Part shown: one piece after another, positions 10,850 through 23,849 of the stretch
How the letters are laid out: each line of letters opens with the position of its first letter
Numbering within the stretch: the first letter of the stretch is position 1
Source: Lingula anatina
Taxonomy: Eukaryota; Brachiopoda; Lingulata; Lingulida; Lingulidae
Assembly: GCF_001039355.2 (NCBI RefSeq)
Contig: NW_019774081.1
Span: forward strand, 324,245-388,244
DNA length: 64,000 nucleotides
Reading direction: 5' to 3'
Made by a program: the position numbers and the translations under genes
Notes under the pieces: generated by a model
What the model was told of the DNA's origin: nothing
The model's database searches: none
Seen by the model: the letters and a program-made list of their open reading frames with translations, nothing else

Positions 10850-13595
10850 ATGACAACCCAAATGATGTATGATGAAAATGACACAATAATCAGCAGCAAC
10901 ACAACAGTTGCAACAAACAGTGTGACATACAGCGAGTATAAAAATTTCTACGAGAATGCTAAATTTGCGTCAACAGTTATCTGTTTTCCCATAGTATGTG
11001 CAGTAGGGATTGTTGGCAACATTCTCATTTTGTTTATTTTGCCAAGAAGGTGCATGAGATCTTCTAACACCTGTTACCTTATTGGCATAGCAGCAGCAGA
11101 CCTGGTTCTCTTGGTTGTTCAAGTACCGCATCTTATTGGAGGAATAGCCTCTGTCAAGGAGGACAGAGGTTTCATTACTTTTAACTCATATTATCAGCTA
11201 GCAAGGTAAGTTTAAAATTGCTTCTTTTGTCAAAAATGAATGAAAAACACCTAAAATGAACCTGGTTTAAAGTGTCATCAAAGTTGCAAATCAATAAGGA
11301 CTAAACCCTTAATTGTAAATTAATACCAAACACTTGATTTACAGTTGTGCACACAAAATTTAAGCAATATGGAGTTAAAGAAATAATTTCATTTCCATTG
11401 CCATAAAAAACTGAAAGTGAATCTGGTTGTACAAATTTGGAAAAAGACCTGTGATTACCAATTTTCTCCTGATCCTTCCCATCATTTACCAAACAAACAA
11501 CTGTGCATATCAATGTTTGTCTTCTTCAGTGTTAACATTATATTTACTCTGTATCATAGATACTGTGCATAGGTCATTCTGTAGTGTCACATGTGACATG
11601 AATCCCGTCTCTAAAGAGAGGACAATGACACAGAATAACAGTGCAACTAAAGCAAACCATGAATATCTTTTAATTAATCTAACCTGAACTAACATACCTT
11701 CTGTAAATCTTTGAAGCAAGCCACTTACCAAAATAATTTTCATTATCTTACAAAATGATGTTTAATTTTGTTACTTTTTTTACGTGTGGGCTAAAATCTA
11801 TTTGACAACTGTGTCCTCATGTTGAGAAAATATGAACAGAAAATGTCATAAATTTGGCAAAAGGGGTTTTATTTTTAACACCTTTTTGCAATCATATTGG
11901 ATATAAAAACGGACATAAACAGGATGTTGACTGGTGTTACAGAAATCTTATCTCCTCAAAATACTTGGAGATAAACAATGTAAATAGCTTATATTATAAC
12001 ATTATAAAACTCATTCTCTACCATTCTTTTAAAGTAATGATAAATTTAATTTTAGATTTGGGTTTTAAACATAAGATAAGGTTAACTTAAAGAACATTTC
12101 AAGTTTTAAGTTTGATTGCACCCATCTATTATGTAGTCCCTCAATAAAGGGTCACCTCATTTCATTTACATATATGATATTCTCTACTGTGAATCAAAAA
12201 ATAATTTTATAGAAAATTAGGCAATTAAAGACAGATGACCTGTTACTAGTTATTTTTTCATTCACTCCCTAGTTTTTTCATTTATGTGAAAAATGTATAA
12301 AATATATTTGATTTTTGGCTTTGCAAAAAAAAAGTTGAGCATATTACTGCGAGTAATTGCCTTCCCTCTTTTCACCTCTCATTATTCTTAACACGCCCTT
12401 CAGTTATTAGCTGCTACGTAATTGTATAATGGACTGAAACAGTTCTGGTTGAATCCCACTGCTAATATTCATGGTTTCCTGATGGTTTATCTGTAATGCA
12501 ATAACCAGAGACAGGATGCAACATCCCTACAGCCTTATCTAACGGACACTTTTACTGTGCTTTACAACGAAAAAAAAAAAATATTATAAAATAAAATAAA
12601 GTGAAATATAAGGATATATCAGTAAAATCAGACAACTACTGCTTTTGTTTAATCATACTCATTGTCATTAAAAAAAACAGAGACTAAATTTGAATGTAAA
12701 AATGGATTTATTAACCATTGGTAAGCATGGGAAAATTGTTGTTTACCCCAGGAGAATTCTTTTTTTGGTCAAAATGAACAGTTGTTATCCCTTTAAGTTA
12801 AAACCCATTGTATAATCAGATAAAGATGTCCTGTCTTGCACTTTCAGATATGGGATCTCTAACATGTGCATCACATGCACAGGCTGGTTGACCATAGCTG
12901 TGGCGGTAGAAAGATTCATTGTCATTAAACGGCCACTGAATGTGGGGCAGATCTGCACAGTACCAAGAGCACGGTGGATAACAGCAGGGATTTTTCTAGT
13001 TTCAAGTGCTCTGTACATAACAAACTTTTTCGAATTCACACCAAACTCAGCAGCACCGAATGGGCCACTCATGTTGATGACCACCCTGGGCAAAGATGAT
13101 ACTTATAATCAATATATATTTTACATGGATACTCTGGTAGCTGCTTTTATCCCTTTCATTTTGCTCTTCATCTTCAATGCATTACTCATCTACCACCTGA
13201 TGAGGCACAGGCATGTCCGCAGGTCTCTTTCCTGGCAGTACAAAGTTCAAATGGCCAAACGCAAAAAAGATAAAGACACCCAACATGTTACTCTGGTTGT
13301 AATAGCAATCATTGCCATGTTTTTACTCTCTCGGTCACTGGCAATTTACTTAAATATCTTATGTCTTGTCTATGGCAGAACGTATGCTTTTGATACTGGA
13401 CCACAGCATCATTTAAACATGGGCCTTAAATACATCAGTAATTTGCTGGTTAATACAAATGCCAGTGTGAATTTTATGCTTTACAGCATTATAAGTAGTA
13501 AATTTCAAAGAATATTTTTGGAATCTTGTGCATGTGAGAAAAAGAAAAGAGGTTATACATACACCTTTACTGAGAATCCAATTTCCTCAGTCTAA
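10850..13595 (+). CDS. Class A (rhodopsin-like) peptide-type GPCR, two coding exons
   Basis: The exons are 10850-11205 and 12848-13595. The join AG|A gives Arg119 with a GTAAGT donor and a TTTCAG acceptor, and the product is 367 aa. Seven hydrophobic segments are visible: TM1 with GN at residues 56-57, TM2 with AAAD at 81-84, TM3 ending in ERF at 140-142, TM5 with Pro221, and TM7 ending NFMLY at 327-331. The N-terminus has N-glycosylation sequons at Asn10 and Asn17. The tail is short and basic (KKKRGYTYTF). 'NTNASVNFMLYSI' is reminiscent of FMRFamide and related neuropeptide receptors, so a plasma-membrane neuropeptide receptor is the likely role; the ligand is unknown. Oddities: the position expected for the conserved TM3 cysteine is Gln116, ECL2 has no cysteine, and TM6 reads FLLSRSL where CWxP is usual. 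The 1.6-kb intron contains a piece of the TTAA element family. Confidence 0.9.
12670..12792 (+). mobile_element. 3' part of the TTAA-flanked MITE family in the GPCR intron
   Basis: The sequence from 'gactaaatttgaatgtaaaa' to 'gttgttatccct' followed by TTAA matches the right half of the complete element at 62550-62886, with a few substitutions. The left terminus is missing. It ends 55 bp before the exon 2 acceptor. Confidence 0.75.
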
Positions 13596-14792
13596 AACAG
13601 TTTTTAGTGCTGCATAAGTGATTTATAGTATCAATTCACAAACCATAACTTAAATGTAAATTAAGTCTTTTTCTGAAAGAAAGAATAAACAACAAAACTA
13701 ATCTCTTGCTCTGAATTAGCAAACTGAAATTTGGCTCAGGAAATTTCTTTCGCATCATCAAGTTTTAAAACTTTTCAACAACAAATAGCAACATTAGATG
13801 AAAACTACAGATGTATTTGTTATAAAGTCTTCTAATCATAAAAAACAGACATTTTGATAATATTTAATGTATTTTAATATTCACAATACTTAAAACTCTG
13901 TGTAAGTTAATATAACTAGCTGAAACAGTTAAGCTTGTCATTAGATGTGGTTGTGTCTAGTTATTCATTATATTAAAAACCTCCATGTTGTGATGTCAAG
14001 GTTTTTCTAAATATCCACCTGGAAGAAGTCCTAGAAATTTTAAACAATTTCAAATTCAATATGGCAACTTATTCCAGATGTTGTTGCATAGAAAAAGTGC
14101 TTTCCTCATTGTTTGTGCATGACTTATAATCATTTATTAAGGTGCCTATGATCAGATATTTTTCATCCATAATGTAAAATTAATTGCTCTGATATCTGTG
14201 TACTTAGAGATAATGGAGTCTGACTTATCTCTGTGGAGTGAAGATTAAATATAAATCTTGGTAATGACATAACAAATATATTATGCCATACAAAGACTGG
14301 TTGAAGAATTTAAGCAACACGTTTACTTTAATGGAGTAGCATTCCGATTCAGATAAATGTTCAAACTATTATATTTTGTATTAAAAGAGTGTAACATTGT
14401 GAGAGTTGACAACAAAGGTATTGACTATAGTCAGTATAAGATAAATAATAAATAATGTTCTGGTGAAAATGGACATCAGTTATGTGTTTTAATAAATTTT
14501 GTTAAAGAATGACAAATCACAGAATATAAAACTAGCACTGCAAAACTATATTTGATGTTCACTATATTTTGTGTAACTTTAATGTATTTGCTTGAAGAAC
14601 TGTTATAAGGTATCAATATATTATATGTCACAGTAAAAAAATGTTGTGGGAACTGTTCTTGTGTATATGCTAGACAAGTATGAGATGTAGAATGTAAAAA
14701 ATAACTAAGTAAATTCATAGTTATATGAAGCTGCTACTTATTCTTGTTTCTTACTTGTTTATCAGCTTATATGACATTACTCCTACACCCCA
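13596..14792 (+). other. GPCR 3' flank
   Basis: AT-rich, with no further exon seen. It probably holds the GPCR 3' UTR. AATAAA occurs near 13685 and 'ataaataataaataa' near 14443, and either could serve for polyadenylation. Confidence 0.4.
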
Positions 14793-14993
14793 TTCTCATA
14801 GATTAGATCGACCTACATTGGATCGACCTAACTCCCTGGGGGTTCACGCTAAATAGCTGTCAGCCAGGCGGACACGAAAGTTAATTACCCCTTAAAGCTT
14901 GTAGTAGGCGGGGACGGACACTTAAGGGGGATTATCTGACAGTAATGTAGTGAGACTCCCCGCGGTGATAGATCGATCTAAAAGTTGTGAGAA
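14793..14993. mobile_element. Small inverted-repeat element, imperfect TIRs
   Basis: The left end TTCTCATAGATTAGATCGAC corresponds to the reverse complement of the right end, TTCTCACAACTTTTAGATCG, with a few differences. The 201-bp interior is clearly richer in G and C than its surroundings (gccaggcggacacg, aggcggggacgg). No coding potential is present. Confidence 0.5.
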
Positions 14994-15473
14994 CAGAGCC
15001 CTAGATTAAGTCTTAAATTGCTGCACAATATTTTTCTGTATCTTTCAAGTATAAACCATTAGGCTAAGTTTGATATTACACAGCAAAGTGGTCAAATATA
15101 CAGACACTTTACAGAAAAAAAGCCATTCCCATCGCTCCATTTTAACATAAACATATGCATGTGCCAGTAAACGATGACTTTTGTGAATATCATTACATCT
15201 TCGCAATTTTTGAAATAAACTAAATGTTTTAATTTTTTTAATTCTGTTCACTGGGTATTAGCTGTGATGAGACTTGCCTTTTCTAGAATTTTTCTTGATA
15301 ATTTGGAATGTTTGCAGGATTTGAGTATCAGGAAAATATCTTTTAAACAGATTTTCGATGAACTAATCTTGCATTTTAACCATCATAACAATTCAAAAAC
15401 AATATCTAACCTTAAACATAAAACTTCACCTTTTCATATAAAAATATTCATAAAAATATATTTGTAACTAGAG

Positions 15474-17196
15474 GATCAGAGAGGCGATACCACCTCCGAA
15501 TATTGTACCACCAGCTGGAGTAAGCGCGATCGTATAGACCCCCACACACACAAAAAAGGGACACCACCACCAGTCTATTGCTTGACAAGCTGTAAAAAAT
15601 GCAATCAACAAGAATTCTCAAAATATGCAAACAAATTCATAACTAAAAAAGGTACAATCAAAGTTCAGTTCATAGTAAGGTAGGTCAAAGGTCAATTTCA
15701 AGGTCACAGTAAATTTCCAGTATATGACTTCCTATTCAAGTTCAATAGCAACTATGGACTATCTCTGCCAGTTTTGGAGATAAAAGGGAACCAAAATTTG
15801 TAAACTTCAATTCATGATAAAAAGTATGTCAAAGGTCAATTTCAAGGTCACACTTAGATTGCCAGTATATGACTTCCTATTCAAATTCAATAGTAACTGT
15901 GGGCGTATCTTTGCCAGTTTTGGAGATAAAAGGGAACCAAAATTTGCAAAGTTAAGTTCATGGTAAAAAGTAGGTCAAAGGTCAATTTTAAGGTCACATT
16001 TAGATTGCCAGTATATGACTTCCTATTCAACTTCAATAGTAACTATGGACCTATCTCTGCCAGTTTTGGAGATAAAAGGGAAGCAAAATTTGCAAAGTTC
16101 AGTTCATGGTGAAAAGTAGGTCAAAGGTCAATTTCAAGGTCATAGTAAGATTGCCAGTATATGACTTCCTATTCAACTTCAATAGTAACTATGGACCTAT
16201 CTCTGCCAGTTTTGGAGATATAAGGGACTAAATGTTATAATTTTGGAGTTACCATAATGTGCCTTAAATTTCGTACAGAAAAAATTAATTAAAATAAAGA
16301 AAATGTCATTTTGGTCAAAATTCTTGAAATAGGAGGTGCTCTGAAGTTTCAGAAGTTCAAATTTGATGAAATAATGTCATTTTTGAACACAAGTTGTCTG
16401 CTTTGCCAAGCCTTATGTTTTATTTTTCCAGAGTTCAAAATTTATTATCCATTACCGTACTGCACATTTTGCTTTTACCACCAATATGTACTTTTTGATA
16501 CAGCGTAACTCGAAAACCGTATGGAATACAAAAAAACGGAGACCACCTCCAGTGTTGGGCTTTACATGCTCTACAAAATGCAAAAAAGAATGGGTCTCTA
16601 GCATTAACGGTTCCCGAATTAGAGACAGTTTTCAGTTTCGGTATCTTATGGCCGCTACTCCCGTGAAAATGCACCTATTGACCCCAAATTCATGGAGATG
16701 AAAGATGACCCAAAGGGTAACACTTTCCAATAATATTATTGGTTAAGTCTGTGTGGTGTCTGAATAACATGGCAAATAATTTTTTTTTTGTGAAAAATTT
16801 CGTCTTTTTGAAAATTTTGGCCCGTTTGACCTTGAAATAAAGGTCAAAGGTCAAATCCAAGGGCATATTTGAAATCTACACATATGACTTTTGGAAAGCC
16901 CTCTGTAGAAATTTTCCCCATAATTCCTTCCGTAGGGAAGATAATTAGCATTTAATTTTGCCATTTTTGGACAAGGGTGCATTGCAATGAGTGCCACACC
17001 TAGACCCCAATACCGACAAAGCCCAAATTTTACTTGGAACGAGTTGAGATTATAGGTGACCTAAATCCAAGAGATGGGTACGGAGGCCCTTACCGTCTAG
17101 GAGGAGAAGCGGTAACGGTAGCCGGCGGAGCCGGCGGAACGATCCGGACGGGACTAAAACCATGTGTACCGCCAGCGCTAATGCTGGTGGTACAAT
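15474..17196 (+). mobile_element. Family B element, near-complete copy
   Basis: It begins with 'ggatcagagaggcgatacca' and 'ttgtaccaccagctggagta'. Four tandem units of about 145 bp follow between 15660 and 16230, each with 'aggtcaaaggtcaattt' and 'gccagtatatgacttcctat'. The unique distal part runs from 16430 to 17150. It ends in the hairpin 'accgccagcgctaatgctgg' and 'tggtacaat'. The terminal 'gctggtggtacaat' is the reverse complement of 'attgtaccaccagc' at the start, so the element has inverted termini of about 14 bp. The distal part is nearly identical to 63160-63960. No transposase or reverse transcriptase is visible, so it is probably non-autonomous. Confidence 0.75.
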
Positions 17197-17199
17197 AAA

Positions 17200-20100
17200 T
17201 ACATCTAATATATGAACAAACAAATTGGACATGAAAAAATGAAATAAAAACAAGCTATTGGCATATATTTTATTGGTAGGGATCGAAACATGAAGCCAAC
17301 AGCCATGCAGTTAATTATCTTGTAACTTAATCTAATTTTATAGTCTCTGCAGTATATTTTTTTCTTATTTTTTTCATGTGCCCTGCCCTTTCCTAATGCA
17401 GCTCAGACAGCATGTGTCAATGATCTTTTTTTTTTACTTCAAGGATAGGGTTGGGGAATGTAAAATAACAAAGTGCTTTTGCATATTATTTTTTTCGAAG
17501 AATTTTGTCTTTTTTTATTTCTTTCAGCCTTTTTGAAGGAAAAAATGTTTATGTAAGAAAATGTTATACTAAACTACATTATGAAAAACCTCTTTTGATC
17601 AATTATCTATAGCTCACTAAAATACCAAACTTGCAACTGGTAGTTTTATACAGAGTGTAAAAAGATGTGTGGCTTAGGAAATATTGATCTTACTCACTGG
17701 CAGACAATCTTATTAGATCAAATATCTCATCCATTACCAATTGGTGAAAAAAATATCATCTATGCTAAAGTAGTCTTTCTCTATAGGCTGGATATTTCAA
17801 GAAGGATATAGCACAGAAATACGTACATTGTAAGTGTAGTTTAGACCAATGAACCAAATGAACAAGAGACAACCACATCGGGTGCATTCCCAAAACCACC
17901 ATGAGTCTATGCGGATCGACCCAAATCTGCAGGTATTTTCACTGAGTGCAAGCAGCTTAACAGATTAACATGCCTCCTCCTGGCATTAAGTCAAATACAG
18001 AAAAGTGTGTGACTTTATGAGTATGTTGGAAACAAAAAGAAGCTTGTCATTCAATTAGGCTGATTAAACTTAGCTAGAGACCCCACAGAGTTGGAGCGAT
18101 CCACATAAACCAATAGTGTCTTTATGGGAATGGGGTCTTACTGAGCAGCATCTCAATTGCTAAAAGGATCAATTCCAGCAAATATCTTTTGGCCACAAAA
18201 TCAGTAAATGGTTAAAACATCTCTAATCTAATTGCCATTCCCCTTATCATACTTACATGCCCACAGTAACATCCACAGCAGTTAAAAGTAATATTACTCA
18301 GTAACATAGGACATTCATTGCAGGTTCTTGAGCACGTTTTAAAACAAGGCAGCTAAAACTGAAATATGTACAGACAACCTATGTCAGTTTAAACAGGACT
18401 GACAAAAGAAAACACCAATATATAAACAGCAATGTATTAACAGAATTACCCTTTGGTGGATGCGGTGTCCACATAGGTAAAGTGATTTTTAAAATCTAGA
18501 CACTGAAGGTGGCACATATACAATGAAGTCATAAAACACAGAAATTTGAAGAAAAAGAATGTCTAGGCAAAGTAGATGGTGAATGTTTTAAATTTTTTTC
18601 TAAACTTTGAGCAACTTGTACCCAAAAAACAGGTAAGTATAAAAACTAAAACAGAAATACATTTAACAGAAATGGCTGGAAATATTACAAAAACTTTTGC
18701 AAGTTTTGCAAACTTCCCAAAATATTTAAACCTAGCAAAAATGTTTAGCAAAATGGCAACATTGCTTCCCAGTTCTTATAGTAACAAGAAATATCCACAA
18801 CTCTAGCAATACAGACAGACTTGGGTGATGGCACTACTGTCTATACATGAACAAGGCAGCAAAGTTAACAAATATACTAACATCAAGCAGAAAATAAAGA
18901 TGCCAGTGCAAAACATAATATAACATAATGCTTAACAGCACAATCACTGCCAATATTGGGTACTGTACCACTGTTAGGGTGAAAATTTGGAAAATGTTAA
19001 TTGGGATTCAAGTCCTTAGGAGTTCGAAATCATACCTTGAAAATGCATTAAAGTAAAAAGTGCCTGACTATGATGACAGACACAGGTGATGGCTATATGT
19101 ATAGACGCACTTTGTCTGTACATAAAAAAGTTTTTTCACAGACCAAAATGAACATTCATGTATCTCTAGTTTGAACCTGTGCCACATATTGTTCAGCTAT
19201 ATAATGCCAATTGGTTTAGCTGTTTTCAAATTCCTATATACTAATTGTATGCCAAGTTGTGCATATGTATATATGTATACACAAGATATCAGTGAAAACA
19301 AAAAATGTGCACAAACATAGAGGAATTAATGAGTTGAAAAGTACTGGCGTGGAGGTTGATGGGCACGTAACAAGTTAGTATGCTGGAACCCTTTGCTATC
19401 TCAGGAGGTTTTCTGGCATATATCCGCAGTTACCATATTCAATTACTAAACTTAGTCAAGATCACTAGTGGAAAATCACTGCTGTGATTGATACTTCCCT
19501 GTTACAAATGACGGTCTGCCATAGGCTCTCTAACCAATCATACTGATTGCATCAATAACAAAATGACGGCTAATCTGAAACAATCTAAAGCTATGAAAGA
19601 AAAGGAATAACAGTTATCATGCAAAATTGCAATTCTATAGAGTAGCTTGCAAATAAGTGGCAAGAGAAGACACATCTGGTAATCAGTACTAGTGCCATTT
19701 TGTCAAGTTGGGCAGCAATTAGATGTTCAAAGATCAAAACGTTCTTGTAGAAATTCCTAAGATATCACTGTAGGGCTCTTGAGGTTCCTGTCATGATATG
19801 ATGTCTGGTTTCTTCGAATTAAGACACCTACTAAGAACCGATTCTTAATTAAATGTTAAATCTGACGTATTCCGCTGTGCACTTCCTGCACTTTTAAGAT
19901 TATTCCTATAATGCAAATATAGGAACACAATGGGGAAGAACAAGATTCAGAGCGCTGAATGAATGCAACAGTTCATAGGCAATAAGTCCTGAAACTGAGC
20001 TTTGAAAATTAAGATTTGATAGGCTAAATCCAGTATTTTCTGTCTTTTTCTTTTATTGCATTATTGGTGCGACTCAAAAATACAATATGACATTGCTTAA

Positions 20101-20261
20101 AACGTATTAGGATGACAGAAATGGACTGTACTTGTATGAATCTAGGCATAGGTAAAATTATATACCTTAAGTTTATATACATTCTGAATAAGTATAACAA
20201 AATTGTTTATGAGAATATTCATGTAAGGTTATTGTAAAGAGGGCATTGATAGTGAGACATA
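17200..20261. other. Intergenic, mostly unrecognised
   Basis: No gene was found. A degraded family A piece occupies about 18840-19130 (acaaggcagcaaagttaaca ... ctttgtctgtacataaaa). Confidence 0.5.
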
Positions 20262-20814
20262 TACCCCATTCACACTACAGTTGCAAATATGCGCATTTCT
20301 ATAATCCGAATTTTTCGTGAGGAATTCGATTCGGTATTGCGTTCACACACGCTAAGCGAAACCGAATTACACGTTGAAAATTTCAGGTTTAACTTCCTGT
20401 TTTGAACACTCGCGCATGCGCTGCACAGGAAATCTTTAAATACCAACAAAAATTTGTGACGACAAATGCAACTCTAAAGACATTCCAGCATTCTTGAGAA
20501 GTATAAGATGGCAAAATAAGTTTGTTTCCTCATGTTGTAGTGAGTGGTGACCTCCAAATACGTTTGGTGCAATCGCTAAAGTAATAAACAAGCGTTCATA
20601 GATACCCGCACTTATCTGCACACATGCGCAGTTAGATCTGTACAGGTGTCGATTCCGGTAAGTTATCCGGATCGCGCTTAGAAATCCACCTCGCTTGCAG
20701 GATTTTGAAAATGCGCATTACAAAAATCCTCTTGCGTTCACACTACTGCATTTATTCGAATTGTGACCTAATTCGCAATTTATCCGGATAACTGAGCGTA
20801 GTGTGAACGGGGTA
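20262..20814. mobile_element. MITE with TACCCC...TTCACACTAC inverted ends
   Basis: The left end TACCCCATTCACACTAC is mirrored at the right end (GTAGTGTGAACGGGGTA) with one mismatch. The interior includes other inverted pieces such as 'ttatccgg' and 'gaattcg'. The outer TA may be a target duplication. No coding capacity is present. Confidence 0.75.
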
Positions 20815-22739
20815 TTAGTTTCAGAAGCTGCACAGCAGTCTATTGATAATTAGATTGGGTGAACGACCTGCATAGAATGCAAACATTCAATTTGTGACAA
20901 ACTGTGAAACAGTTACACTGTTCTTCCTGAACAAAGCTGAATATACCATTTTTTCTTTTGCTGGTTTCCATCATTTAAACTGATTTCAGAGAAATACAAC
21001 GAGGAGCCTATTCCAAGAATTCTAATAAAAACTTTTTTCAAAAATATTCCAGTTCAAACAGAACTACTGCTCCACCCATCCTTGTTATTGCTTGGTTAGA
21101 GGGGAAATGGAGAATGGAAAAGGACAGACAAAATGTCAGGCCTCCATCCAAGCCAACAATATCAAATTCAGATGTTTAATAACAACTGAGACCCTGAAAA
21201 GTGAATCAAGGTGAATCATTGAACAACTTATCCTATCAAAGCCCTATCCTGGAGTATTCCCTTTGTCTTTGCATATCAAGCAACCTGGCCACTGCTTATA
21301 GGTGTTGAATGTTTATTCTGTAATCTGTCTTTGCTTATCTGTCTAACAAGCAGTTGAGAGGGCTTTTTCAAACCTATAGAGCACAACAGGACAATAAGCA
21401 GTCAATAAGTATAAGAAAACATACACTACTGATACATTGCATTTTATTTCTTTAAAAAAATTTTTAATGGCATTACTTTACTGCAGAGAATTCTTCTACT
21501 GCATTTCCAGGGAATTATCTCAATTAGCCTCATTTTGGCATAACAAGCATTTAACATGGGCCAATTTTTGTATGTCAGAGTAGAGCAAGCAAGGCCAAGG
21601 TCAAAACCTGTCATGATTGCAACTGGGCTCGATATCTTAAAAACATCAAAGCAGCCATTTAAGGCCGCATGTTAACATTGCAATCTGGCGTTATTGCCTA
21701 TCGCAAAGGCATGGCAATTTGTGACCATGTGCTAATATAATACCAATATCATCGCTTGTTTTAAGCTATTATTTGCGACGATTCAACCCCATCACAATGG
21801 CCTCTAGGTATGTGATAATTCATCATTTTACAGTATCTTTAATGTAATTAAACATGGCGGCAAGTTTTAATTAGTAGTCATAATAGTACCCAACACAGCA
21901 TGGAAGCTCTGATATAAAGAAAAAATATATGATATAAAGAAAAAACTGAAAATATGTCTCAAAAATTTTGCATTATGTTTTTTGCATGGAATTTTCATGT
22001 AAAGAATGCTTTGTATACAGAATACTCTTTTGAATACAAACTAGACAGCAAAACTGGCAAATATACAGACACCATACAGGAAACAAGGCAGCAAAGCTAA
22101 CAAATGTTCAGACGTTACATAGGAAAAAGTGCATCAAATAATGTTTTGGCAAATTTTGATGCACTGTTTCATAATGCTTTAAAGCAGCATAATCACACTT
22201 ACCCCTTTACATTATGTACTACAGGTAACATGGACAATGAAAAACTAGCAAGTGATTCAGTTCCATGGGATATAAAAGCCACTGAAAATGCTGATGTGTG
22301 AAAAAAAATTCACACACAAAAAAATAATAATTACCAAAATGTACACAGATCATGCCAATTTTCAAAAGTAACCTGCCTACAAAACAAAGCCAATCAGTAA
22401 ATTTAAAGTAAAACAAAAATACAGTTTGAAAGTTATGGAATGAATGTCATGTGTTGGACAACAGACAGACCAATCAGAATATGTACAGACACTTACAGTG
22501 TCTGTATAAATTACACTTAAGATCATTTCACAAAGTCATGTTTTATTATATTATGCATAAAATTTTCAAAAGTAAACATCCTACATATTAATTAAGAAAT
22601 TTCATCAGTGTAGTCTATTGATAATAATCATAAGTTAAAACTTTTCACTTTTTACACAAAATTGAAGCTAAAAATTACAAAGCATTCAGTAACACCATGA
22701 GCTCCATCAGTGCGTGTTGTTATGAGGCTGAGTACTCAC
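20815..22739. other. Intergenic; family A fragment at its right part
   Basis: No gene was recognised. From about 22030 to 22520 a family A copy is present. Its first lines (gacagcaaaactggcaaata, ccatacaggaaacaaggcag) match 50394-50480, and it ends in a 'gtacagacac'...'gtgtctgta' hairpin at about 22483-22506. Confidence 0.55.
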
Positions 22740-22859
22740 CAATGTATCAATAATAGTATTAGTGTCATGTGATGCCTTCAAGATATCAAGCCCAGATCTC
22801 AAAAGAAGAGTTCCAGGGAGGGAGGGTATGTCATTGAGACCAACCCAATAATTATAAAC
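22740..22859 (-). CDS. Exon-like ORF with consensus splice sites, gene unknown
   Basis: On the - strand, 'gcaggctag' precedes 40 open codons and a strong donor, TTG|GTGAGT, follows. Both boundaries are in phase 0. The translation includes NYWVGLNDIPSLPG and then LDILKASHDTNTII. Its composition looks like a folded protein rather than simple sequence. I do not recognise the family and found no confident partner exons nearby. The only other candidate on this strand is 60-248. Confidence 0.35.
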
Positions 22860-23845
22860 CTAGCCTGCATTTCATAACATGCTCACAAAATAGAAATGTG
22901 CACAGTAAAGCCAGAAAATATATGTTAATATCTTTCACTCTGTGACCATAGCTAGTCAAGGGTACAGCCACTCATAAATTGAAGTAACAAAAAGCTCTGT
23001 CTATCTGGTTTAAATAAGTTTTGTGTTTCCAAGGAAAATTGTATCGATCAGAAACAATTTCCTGGGTTTGACATATCTGCACAACCTAATGATATCCACA
23101 GTTTCTAATATACCATCAAAAGATTCTATTCAATTGTTTAAAGCTTGGTGATTGAAAACTCTTGTAAGAGATGAATATGGTAAATACCCATGATTGTTTT
23201 ATTAGACATCTTACAGCTCCACAAAATGAATCTTTTGTCGTGGCTGTGGAGAATCCAATAAATCAGCATGAGACGGACAGCCAAAGGTCTACAGAGGCAT
23301 TGCAACTTTTTGCTTCACTAAGGTGGATAAAACCTGTGATATCATGTCCTCTAAGTGTTTTCAATGGCATTTGATTCATGGCAATCTTAACAATTACACC
23401 AGTTCTTTTTTTAGAAATTAAAATACAACATTACTTAAGATCAACAGTGAATCAACCAAACTAAACCACAAACTTTTTAACATCAAATTAAAAGAAATCA
23501 CCTATCAAAGGCTGAAACCATTTTTATTCTAATATGATGGGCCTTACATAAGTCATTCTACCCCATTCACTCTACATACTTCCTCTTCTCTTGCCACAAC
23601 ATGCTCTTTGTACCAAACAAGTGTTTTATATAGTAATTAGGTATAACTTTACTTCAATCTTTTCAATTATTACGTTCTCAAAGTTTGGATTACTTCTTTA
23701 ATTCTTATATACTTTATTTTTAATATTTTTAATATTGTAATAATATTTAATAATAATTTAATATTTTTAATATTCTAAATTCCTTTAACTCATTTTCCTG
23801 AGTTAATTTCTTTATTTTATATTGAAATATATGAACAAACAAATA
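22860..23845. other. Unannotated stretch
   Basis: No gene or repeat was recognised apart from an AT-rich run at about 23690-23780. The short + frame at 23171-23374 has no splice context or recognisable domain. Confidence 0.4.
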
Positions 23846-23849
23846 GGAC

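Noticed and set aside
15660-16230. Regular repeats resembling a CRISPR array
   Set aside because: Units of about 145 bp are similar along their whole length, without unique spacers, in a eukaryotic transposon.
20405-20425. GCGCATGCGC-type NRF1 promoter motif
   Set aside because: It lies inside an inverted-repeat MITE (as does the similar one near 2577), with no gene start nearby.
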